Shown: positions 7,429 to 12,010 of the stretch, in pieces
How the letters are laid out: the number at the start of each line of letters is the position of its first letter
Position numbering within the stretch: position 1 is the stretch's first letter
Assembly: GCA_900552565.1 (NCBI GenBank)
Contig: USAK01000045.1
Location: forward strand, 1-12,110
DNA: 12,110 nt
Reading direction: 5' to 3'
Origin: an uncultured Selenomonas sp.
Lineage (GTDB): Bacteria > Bacillota > Negativicutes > Selenomonadales > Selenomonadaceae
Notes under the pieces: model-generated
Told to the model about the DNA's origin: nothing
The model's database searches: none
The model's input: the letters and a program-made list of their open reading frames with translations, nothing else
Made by a program: the position numbers and the translations under genes

Positions 7429-7941
7429 ATGGAAAATCATTCTTATTTCCATGAGGATATATCGTTCTCCTGCGAGGCTGTGCCGGGGGCTGTCTGCCTG
7501 CTGCGCGCCGATGCATCGGAGAAAATCGTCGAGTTCAATAAGGAGCTGCTAAATCTCTATCAGTGCGGCAGCCGTGAGGAATTTCTGCAGTTCACGCACG
7601 GGACGTTCCGCGGCATGGTGCTCGCGTCTGCCTATTGTCCATTGACTGCTATGGATACTCTTTGGGAGAAACGGGAGGAAGAGGGGCCTCTCTATCTCGA
7701 TTTTGATATCCGCACGAAGCAGGGCTATCTGCGCCATATTGATGCCTATCTGTGCCGTTTGGAGCGGCGGGGACAGGCGTACTGGTCCATGTATCATCGT
7801 GCGCATGGCCAAGAAACTCGGCATCCATACGCTGGCCGAGGGTGTGGAGACGTCGGCGCAGGTCCGGTTTCTGCGCTCCATCGGCTGCGAGAAGATTCAG
7901 GGTATTATTACGGAAGGCTCATGCCGTACTTGCCAAGATGA
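7429..7941 (+). CDS. Fragment 1: N-terminal PAS domain plus out-of-frame tail
   Basis: An open frame of 170 aa. Residues about 12-119 form a PAS-like sensor domain (EKIVEFNKELLNLYQCGSRE, FRGMV, RTKQGYLRHIDAYLCRLERRGQAYW) resembling the C-terminal PAS of the same locus. After Trp119 (7785) the sequence is an EAL tail that reads sensibly only in the +1 frame from about 7793 (IIVRMAKKLGIHTLAEGVET, then GCEKIQG). It returns to this frame at 7903 for YYYGRLMPYL. As translated, residues about 122-155 are therefore frameshifted and not a real domain. The stop TGA overlaps an ATG in ATGA (7938-7941), which could look like coupling, but homology suggests a lost base instead. A truncated product is possible; its activity is doubtful. 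Confidence 0.5.
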   Translation: MENHSYFHEDISFSCEAVPGAVCLLRADASEKIVEFNKELLNLYQCGSREEFLQFTHGTFRGMVLASAYCPLTAMDTLWEKREEEGPLYLDFDIRTKQGYLRHIDAYLCRLERRGQAYWSMYHRAHGQETRHPYAGRGCGDVGAGPVSALHRLREDSGYYYGRLMPYLPR

Positions 7942-8516
7942 CGCAGCTCATGCTCTTCTATAAGGATAAGGAGCGCCGCTTCGTCTGGATGAACAAGGCT
8001 TTTCTTGATTTTTGCGGTTATGAAACGCTGGCAAGCATTCTCGGCAGGACGGATGAAGAGCTCGCGCTGCATATCAATGAACGCACCTTCCGCGAAGTGG
8101 AAGAAAAAATCTTGACGACGGGCAGACCAGTGCATCGCTATCTCGGTGAAGCATTTACCCTGGGAAAGTCTGCACTTGTTTATTCGACGAAAATACCGTT
8201 CTATCGCCATGGAAAAATTGAGGGGCTCATCGGGCTGGTGTGGGAATTTGAGAAGAGTCAGCTCAATTGCCGCGGCATGCTTATCAGCGGCATGGAATTC
8301 ATGGATAACTATCTGCGCAGCGGCAAGGATTTTATCGCCGTGTACTTCTGCGTGCCGGCGTTCGCGGAAATCGTGCAGAAATACGGGGAAAAGCGCGGCT
8401 GCATCTCCTGCAGCGCGTGGCCCGCGAGCTCATGCGTGGCCACAGGCTCGGCAGATCCATCTACATTGGCGACCGCATCTGCATTTTTGAGCTCGATGAA
8501 GGCAGCCGGTCGGTGA
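7938..8516 (+). CDS. Fragment 2: PAS domain and first half of a degenerate GGDEF
   Basis: An open frame of 192 aa from the ATG at 7938. Residues 1 to about 105 are a PAS domain of the type found in large GGDEF/EAL proteins of anaerobic Firmicutes: LMLFYKDKERRFVWMNKAFLDF, GRTDEELALHI, KIPFYRHGKIEGLIGLVWEFE. It then continues as the start of a GGDEF-like fold (LNCRGML, then DFIAVYFCVPAFAEIVQKYGEKRG), but the expected D-x-L-T-G-L before LNCRG is missing and the metal-binding Asp position is altered, so it could not be catalytic. From 8399 the homology moves to another frame, so the last ~38 residues are out-of-frame. Upstream, the frame continues the EAL tail of fragment 1 if one G is restored at 7932. 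Confidence 0.45.
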   Translation: MTQLMLFYKDKERRFVWMNKAFLDFCGYETLASILGRTDEELALHINERTFREVEEKILTTGRPVHRYLGEAFTLGKSALVYSTKIPFYRHGKIEGLIGLVWEFEKSQLNCRGMLISGMEFMDNYLRSGKDFIAVYFCVPAFAEIVQKYGEKRGCISCSAWPASSCVATGSADPSTLATASAFLSSMKAAGR

Positions 8517-8878
8517 GCAATACATACGAATGGTGCAAAAACGGTATCGAACCGATGCGGGAAAAGATGCAGCATCTGCCCGTCAATCCCTACTATATCT
8601 ACCGGAACTTCCACAAAAACCATATCCTCATGATTCCGGACTACGAGAAGTATCTGCGGGAGCATCCGGGGACGGAACAGTATCTGCCCAATATCCACCG
8701 CTTTGTGGCGGTGCCGCTGAAGATATCTGACCATATTATCGGTCATCTGCAGATTGTCAACCCGCAGCCGTCGCTGTTCCAGTCGACGAACTTCCTCATG
8801 ATTGTCGAAAATATGGACGAGGGCGGAAAGAAGGCACTTATGGAGAATCTGCGTGCAGTCTTCCGCAAGACAATCTGA
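8417..8878 (+). CDS. Fragment 3: GAF domain
   Basis: An open frame of 153 aa beginning with GTG at 8417, with no ribosome site. In-frame homology begins earlier, at 8399 (LHLLQRVARELMRG), as the continuation of the degenerate GGDEF in fragment 2. Residues about 18-148 form a GAF sensor domain of the kind preceding many Firmicute diguanylate cyclases: GDRICIFELDEG, SNTYEWCKNGIEP, FVAVPLKISDHIIGHLQIVNP. The next domain, GGDEF, starts at 8869 in a different frame; restoring one G there gives FRKDNLTGLLNR with no interruption. The junction between the GGDEF half and GAF looks abrupt and may be a deletion scar. Confidence 0.45.
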   Translation: MARELMRGHRLGRSIYIGDRICIFELDEGSRSVSNTYEWCKNGIEPMREKMQHLPVNPYYIYRNFHKNHILMIPDYEKYLREHPGTEQYLPNIHRFVAVPLKISDHIIGHLQIVNPQPSLFQSTNFLMIVENMDEGGKKALMENLRAVFRKTI

Positions 8879-8952
8879 CGGGCCTGCTCAACCGCCATGG
8901 CCTCGAACAGGCCGCAAAGGACCTGCTGACCCGCGAGGACCCGCACTACGTC

Positions 8953-9777
8953 GTGTTTGTCCAGCTCGATATCGATGATTTCAAGTACATCAACGACCTT
9001 TTTAGCCATCAGATTGGCGATGAGGCCCTGCGTCATCTGTCTACCCTCATGTGCGTGTTCTTTCCGCACACGGCTATTCTCGGCCGCAGCGGCGGCGATG
9101 AATTCATCATCGTGCTGCACGGGGATGAACTGAGCAGGCTCGAGCGTATGGTCAAAGACTTTTCCTCGCTGCGCAAGGAGTTTTACTATGGTCAGCAGGT
9201 TTATCACTATACCATCTCGATGGGCTATGCGGCCATGATGCCGGGGATGACGAAGGCTTCTGACGGCAAAGACATTCCTTCAGTCCTGCACGCGGCCGAT
9301 GTCGCGCTCTACAACGTCAAGATGCTCGGCAAGAACGGCTGCTGCCGCTATGAAAAGGGTATGGCCGAGATGAAGAAGGTACAATTGGGCTTTTCCCTGT
9401 GCGATGTCGCCATCCATCTGCCCGCAGCCATCCTCATCTACGAGGCGGAGTCCGAGAAAATCCTGTTTGCCAACAGCGAGCTCATTTCGATGTTCGGCTG
9501 TGAGGACCTTGAGGATTTCCTGCGGTATACGAATCAAAATTTCCGCGGCGTCGTCCATCCAGACGATTATGAGAAGGCTGAGGAGAGCATCTGGCGCCAG
9601 ATTTTCATGAACCGTCTCAAGGGCTGTGCCGATGATGCCGTCAATTACCTCATCATCACGAAGCAGGGCAAAATCGTCTGGGTCATTGACCGCGGCCGCT
9701 TGGTCAACAGTGCATATTATGGTAAAATATTCTATGTCGTCCTCATCACGGATGATGAGATGAACGAAGAAAAATGA
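8953..9777 (+). CDS. Fragment 4: GGDEF diguanylate cyclase domain and C-terminal PAS
   Basis: An open frame of 274 aa from the first in-frame GTG after a stop. True homology starts at 8869 with DNLTGLLNRHGLEQ, so this start cuts off the first ~28 residues of the GGDEF domain. The domain has LDIDDFKYIND (metal-binding Asp and GTP contacts) and an intact GRSGGDEF signature (GGDEF at 9091-9105), with TISMGYA and ADVALYNVKMLGKNG further on. It therefore looks catalytically competent for making cyclic-di-GMP, and it lacks the RxxD inhibitory site. From about 9370 a PAS domain follows (EKILFANSELISMFGCEDLEDF, FRGVVHPDDYEKAEESIW). No ribosome site precedes 8953, so expression of this piece alone is doubtful. 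Confidence 0.5.
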   Translation: MFVQLDIDDFKYINDLFSHQIGDEALRHLSTLMCVFFPHTAILGRSGGDEFIIVLHGDELSRLERMVKDFSSLRKEFYYGQQVYHYTISMGYAAMMPGMTKASDGKDIPSVLHAADVALYNVKMLGKNGCCRYEKGMAEMKKVQLGFSLCDVAIHLPAAILIYEAESEKILFANSELISMFGCEDLEDFLRYTNQNFRGVVHPDDYEKAEESIWRQIFMNRLKGCADDAVNYLIITKQGKIVWVIDRGRLVNSAYYGKIFYVVLITDDEMNEEK

Positions 9778-9825
9778 CCTGCGAAGTGCGGGAAGCACGG
9801 AAAGTAGAAAGGAAGCCAGCCATTC

Positions 9826-10293
9826 ATGTCCATAGAAAAAGTCAGAGCTTATCTTAAGAACCTCGGTGCGGAAGACCGCATCATCATCTTCGACGCGTCG
9901 ACAGCGACGGTCGCACTGGCTGCGGCGGCCTTAGGCTGCGAGGAAGCGCATATCGCCAAGACGATGTCGTTTCTCGTCGCCGGCAGCCCCGTGCTCGTCG
10001 TGCTTGCCGGCGATGTACGCGTTGACAACCACAAATTCAAGCAGGCCTTCCATAAGAAAGGGCGCATGATTCCGTTTGCCGAGGTGGAAGGCTATATCGG
10101 CCATGCCCCGGGCGGCGTCTGCCCATTTGCCATCCAAGAGGGCGTGCCCGTCTACCTCGATATTTCCCTCAAGCGCTTTGCCACGGTCTATCCGGCAGCC
10201 GGCGACGACCACAGCGCCGTGCGCGTGACGCCGGACGAACTTTTTTCTTTGGCAAAAGCCGCCGGCTGGGTTGATGTGGCCAAGTATTCGTGA
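9826..10293 (+). CDS. ybaK: YbaK/EbsC-family aminoacyl-tRNA deacylase
   Basis: A 155-aa single-domain protein of the YbaK/ProRS-INS family, which in characterised members hydrolyses mischarged tRNAs such as Cys-tRNA(Pro) in the cytoplasm. Diagnostic stretches are HIAKTMSF (42-49) with the conserved Lys45 needed for deacylation in YbaK, DVRVDNHKFKQAF (63-75), and the GHAPGGVCPF loop (92-101). VPVYLDISLKRF and a C-terminal helix complete the fold. A weak ribosome site, AAAGGA (9808-9813), precedes the ATG by 12 bases. It lies 48 bases after the decayed signalling gene without a terminator between them, and is closed by a strong terminator at 10316-10364. The exact tRNA and amino-acid specificity within the family cannot be read from sequence. 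Confidence 0.92.
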   Translation: MSIEKVRAYLKNLGAEDRIIIFDASTATVALAAAALGCEEAHIAKTMSFLVAGSPVLVVLAGDVRVDNHKFKQAFHKKGRMIPFAEVEGYIGHAPGGVCPFAIQEGVPVYLDISLKRFATVYPAAGDDHSAVRVTPDELFSLAKAAGWVDVAKYS

Positions 10294-10299
10294 TATAAT
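10271..10299 (+). promoter_or_regulatory. Possible promoter inside the 3' end of ybaK
   Basis: TTGATG (10271-10276), a 17-base spacer and a perfect TATAAT (10294-10299) fall across the ybaK stop codon. The predicted start, near 10306, is only about 10 bases before the terminator stem, so it would give a very short RNA or supply read-through transcription to the 134-aa gene at 10404. Confidence 0.4.
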
Positions 10300-10315
10300 A
10301 ACGGCAAAGAAAGAG

Positions 10316-10364
10316 AAAGACACGCAACGATGCGGGAAGCGCACGCTGCGTGTCTTTTTTTATT
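10316..10364 (+). terminator. Intrinsic terminator after ybaK
   Basis: AAAGACACGCA (10316-10326) pairs perfectly with TGCGTGTCTTT (10347-10357), followed by TTTTATTTT. Inside the 20-base loop, a smaller TGCG/CGCA stem (10331-10334 with 10340-10343) can stack on top. A strong stem plus U tract makes this a confident call. Confidence 0.85.
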
Positions 10365-10403
10365 TTGCGATTCCCGATTTTTGTTGTGAGAGGAGCATGC
10401 CTT

Positions 10404-10808
10404 ATGCGAAGTTTTCCTTTATTTTCCGAACTTGAAGCCAAACGTGATGCCATCAATGCGAAATTCCACCGCGAGACGGAACCGCAGCTCATCTCGCGCT
10501 TCAAGGAATTCGGCTTTGTGCCGCGCGATGGTGAAGATGACCATTACCTCTGCCTCAAGGAGAAGAGCACGGGCAATCTCTACCTGCTGACGTGCAGTGC
10601 CTATGCGATTACCGTCATGTTCGAGCATATCAAGACGGGCGAGGGCATCAAGATTTGCGAAATCAGCAACTTTGCGCTGAGTGCCCATACCATCATGAAC
10701 ATCGTCATCGCCTCGATTGACAGCTGGCTGCAGTACGGCGTCATTTACGACTACCGCACGGCACAGCATTTCACGGAGGGCAACGAAACAGCGGCCGCTG
10801 CCAAATAA
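10404..10808 (+). CDS. Conserved-looking small protein, function unknown
   Basis: A 134-aa soluble protein without signal peptide or membrane segment; I do not recognise a family. I chose the ATG at 10404 because AGAGGAG (10389-10395) precedes it by 8 bases. An in-frame ATG at 10350 lies within the terminator stem and is unlikely. The N-terminal third is charged and helical (SELEAKRDAINAKFHRETE). The middle alternates like beta strands (HYLCLKEKSTGNLYLLTCSAYAITVMFEH), and a mixed helix follows (TIMNIVIASIDSWLQYGVI). The C terminus is an Ala-rich tail. It stands alone between the ybaK terminator and the lipoprotein promoter. Codon use resembles its neighbours, so it is very likely a real gene. 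Confidence 0.75.
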   Translation: MRSFPLFSELEAKRDAINAKFHRETEPQLISRFKEFGFVPRDGEDDHYLCLKEKSTGNLYLLTCSAYAITVMFEHIKTGEGIKICEISNFALSAHTIMNIVIASIDSWLQYGVIYDYRTAQHFTEGNETAAAAK

Positions 10809-10858
10809 ACATACTTGGCGTATGCGAAAAAAGCGGGCGCAGTAAGACGCAGGAAATC

Positions 10859-10887
10859 GTGAGAAAAGCTGCAAAAAATGATATAAT
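10859..10887 (+). promoter_or_regulatory. Extended -10 promoter of the lipoprotein gene
   Basis: The element TGATATAAT (10879-10887) combines an extended -10 TG with a perfect TATAAT. GTGAGA (10859-10864), matching 4 of 6 in TTGACA, lies 17 bases upstream. The start would be near 10894, about 78 bases before the chosen ATG at 10972. Confidence 0.65.
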
Positions 10888-10971
10888 GATTTTTAGAGTC
10901 GATTTAGTGCAGGTAGCACTGAATAGCATCTCGCAGTAATGAAAAAAGAAAATGGAAAGAGGAATGCTTCG

Positions 10972-11574
10972 ATGAATTCGATGAAGAAAATCATGTCGGC
11001 CAGTCTCATGGTTCTCGCGCTCTGCTTGCTCGTGCTCGGCTGCGGCCAGGCCAAGCTCACCACGCAGGAAGTCAAGGGCGGCGCGACGACGCTGCAGATA
11101 GACCTGCCGTTCACGCTTGAGCAGCAGGCCAAGGAAGCCGCGGCGCAGAACAACAAATACGTCACGAAAATCACGGACAACCGCATCACGCAGGCCAAGG
11201 GCATGGACTTCCATCTGACCCAGTTCACGACATACGTCATGAATCAGGAGGCGATGAAAGCCGACAATAAGGGCGAAGACAGTCAGAAAAAATTCGAGCA
11301 GAAAGCCCTCGACGGCTATCTGACGGCTTTTGAGAAGAATGCCAATGCGACTGAGAAGACGCGCGATGCCAAGAACATCACGATTTCCGGCAAAGACGCG
11401 ACCGTGACGACCGTCCAGTGCAAGATGAAGGGCGAGGATGAGACGCTCAAAGTCGTCTTCTTGCCGCTTCCCGAGGAATACTGGTTCATCGCCTTTGCTT
11501 ATCCGAAAGAGCATGAAGACGACCAGGGCAAGCTCGCCGACAAAATCATCGCGAGCATCCAGCTCAAAGAGTAA
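10972..11574 (+). CDS. Small predicted lipoprotein, function unknown
   Basis: A 200-aa exported protein. MNSMKK, a hydrophobic stretch (residues 8-23) and VLGC (21-24) form a lipoprotein signal with lipidated Cys24. The mature part is a hydrophilic alpha/beta domain: LQIDLPFTLEQQ near the start, a long charged helical centre, then alternating strands (NITISGKDATVTTVQCKMKG, KVVFLPLPEEYWFIAFAYP) and a closing helix KLADKIIASIQL. This outline recalls PsbP/DcrB-like lipoproteins, but I cannot claim membership. The ATG at 10972 has GAAAGAGGA upstream (ending at 10963). The ATG at 10939 would add 11 charged residues and has no ribosome site. It is monocistronic, behind an extended -10 promoter. Confidence 0.8.
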   Translation: MNSMKKIMSASLMVLALCLLVLGCGQAKLTTQEVKGGATTLQIDLPFTLEQQAKEAAAQNNKYVTKITDNRITQAKGMDFHLTQFTTYVMNQEAMKADNKGEDSQKKFEQKALDGYLTAFEKNANATEKTRDAKNITISGKDATVTTVQCKMKGEDETLKVVFLPLPEEYWFIAFAYPKEHEDDQGKLADKIIASIQLKE

Positions 11575-11589
11575 AAAAGTCATTTTTAC
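11571..11589 (+). terminator. Weak A/T hairpin at the lipoprotein stop codon
   Basis: GTAAAAA (11571-11577) pairs with TTTTTAC (11583-11589) around AGTCA, overlapping the stop codon. It is A/T-rich and 7 bp long, so it could only be a weak, possibly bidirectional terminator. Confidence 0.3.
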
Positions 11590-11597
11590 CAGAATAA

Positions 11598-11628
11598 TTT
11601 CAGATAACTTAAGAATCTTTTCAGATTA
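11598..11628 (+). repeat. Pair of TTTCAGATWA direct repeats 21 bp apart
   Basis: TTTCAGATAA (11598-11607) and TTTCAGATTA (11619-11628) agree at 9 of 10 positions and start exactly 21 bp apart, about two helical turns. They lie directly upstream of the possible -10 at 11635-11640, a placement typical of tandem activator sites. No binding protein can be named. Confidence 0.5.
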
Positions 11629-11631
11629 TCC

Positions 11632-11640
11632 TGCTACACT
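11632..11640 (+). promoter_or_regulatory. Possible extended -10 promoter for the structured RNA
   Basis: TGCTACACT contains an extended -10 TG and TACACT (11635-11640, 4 of 6 matches to TATAAT). No good -35 is visible at the normal distance, which would fit an activated promoter together with the direct repeats just upstream. Confidence 0.35.
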
Positions 11641-11790
11641 AAGGGTGTCGATGGGAAAGCCGATATCCCCAAAGGGCACCCACGACAAAGTGAAGTGAAT
11701 CCCACTTCCTCCATTTCTCTCTAAGGATAAATGATTCTTTCCCAAGGAAACGGACAGCTGCTAATCCCACAGCTGTCCGTTTTCGTTTAT
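11641..11790 (+). ncRNA. Candidate structured small RNA, unidentified
   Basis: This region has no open frame of note but can form several ordered pairings. GGGTG (11643-11647) pairs with CACCC (11677-11681), enclosing TGGGA/TCCCC (11652-11656 with 11666-11670). GTCG (11647-11650) can instead reach CGAC (11683-11686), giving a pseudoknot-like arrangement. GAAGTG (11692-11697) and CACTTC (11703-11708) form a hairpin, and a strong terminator ends the region at about 11788. A possible promoter is at 11632-11640, predicting an RNA of roughly 150 bases. I compared it by eye with 6S, SRP, tmRNA, T-box and common riboswitch signatures and found no convincing match. It could be a new RNA or an unrecognised lineage version of a known one. 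Confidence 0.4.
11746..11788 (+). terminator. Strong intrinsic terminator upstream of the rRNA promoters
   Basis: AAACGGACAGCTG (11748-11760) pairs perfectly with CAGCTGTCCGTTT (11770-11782) around a 9-base loop, extendable by a G-T and a G-C pair, and is followed by a T-rich stretch (TTTTCGTTTAT). It isolates the rRNA promoters from upstream transcription and would form the 3' end of the candidate small RNA. Confidence 0.85.
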
Positions 11791-11839
11791 GCCATTAGGG
11801 CGGGAGAGAAAAGATTTTCATGTTTTTTTATAAAACCTG

Positions 11840-11871
11840 TTGACAAACCATCGGGAAGCGTGTAATATAAT
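11840..11871 (+). promoter_or_regulatory. Ribosomal RNA operon promoter P1
   Basis: A perfect TTGACA (11840-11845) is followed by TAATATAAT. TAATAT (11863-11868) sits at the ideal 17-base spacing, whereas the perfect TATAAT (11866-11871) is at 20, so the register is ambiguous. A T/A-rich block (11808-11836) upstream resembles an UP element, as expected for a strong rRNA promoter. Confidence 0.75.
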
Positions 11872-11981
11872 ACAAGTCGCCGCGAGAGACACGGATGCGA
11901 CAGATGAGCGAAGCCTTGAATGGCAAGCATCTGAAAGCAAATGGTTTCGAGTTCAGATAAAAAAGAAATTTTAAAAATCTC

Positions 11982-12010
11982 TTGACAAACTGAACAGGCT
12001 GCGATAAAAT
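11982..12010 (+). promoter_or_regulatory. Ribosomal RNA operon promoter P2
   Basis: TTGACA (11982-11987), a 17-base spacer and TAAAAT (12005-12010), preceded by an A/T-rich UP-like tract (11956-11981). P1 lies about 140 bp upstream in the same direction, the tandem layout usual for rRNA operons. Between them, CAGATG (11901-11906) and CATCTG (11928-11933) can pair in the P1 transcript. Confidence 0.85.

Larger units (their letters stand above)
7429..9777 (+). pseudogene. Decayed multidomain cyclic-di-GMP signalling gene (PAS / EAL tail / PAS / GGDEF half / GAF / GGDEF / PAS)
   Basis: Read across frames, this 2.3-kb stretch spells one continuous modular sensor protein. The order is PAS (7429-~7785), the last ~45 residues of an EAL phosphodiesterase domain (~7793-7926), PAS (~7938-8250), the first half of a degenerate GGDEF (~8255-8450), GAF (~8468-8868), a full GGDEF with its signature at 9091-9105, and a third PAS (~9370-9777). 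The frame changes five times. At 7903, 7932, 8399 and 8869 the two frames share exactly one base and domain homology continues straight across, as if one base were lost each time. At ~7786-7796 a PAS runs directly into an EAL tail, implying a large deletion. The repaired junction reads KIQG-YYYGRLMPYL-AKMTQLM. The gene starts at an ATG behind a G-rich site (7418-7427). Sequencing error is the main alternative to true decay. The separate open pieces are listed below. Confidence 0.7.

Noticed and set aside
7938..7941. ATGA stop/start overlap as evidence of two separate coupled genes
   Set aside because: Adding one G at 7932 gives an uninterrupted EAL-to-PAS linker (PYLAKMTQLM), so the overlap is better explained as a by-product of a lost base.
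7903..8871. Programmed -1 ribosomal frameshifting at the four frame changes
   Set aside because: All steps are -1, but none has an X XXY YYZ slippery heptamer or an evident downstream stimulatory structure, and four in one gene would be unprecedented to my knowledge.
9787..10340. TGCGGGAAGC present before ybaK (9787-9796) and in its terminator loop (10331-10340)
   Set aside because: Only 10 bases with different flanks; likely chance, and no mobile-element ends or target duplications surround ybaK.
364..11583. Long open frames on the - strand opposite rbsR, rbsK, the symporter, glycerate kinase, the coiled-coil gene, the deacetylase and the lipoprotein (for example 827-1726, 1741-2736, 2938-4035, 5602-6483, 6473-7291, 10771-11583)
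   Set aside because: They mirror well-identified + strand genes, have compositions typical of antisense reading of GC-rich codons (many R, H, E, L) and show no family motif.
11641..11710. AAGGGTG at 11641 as a T-box leader, or the region as a cyclic-di-GMP, fluoride or cobalamin riboswitch
   Set aside because: The conserved cores of those RNAs are not present in order, and no regulated protein gene follows; the next element is an rRNA promoter.
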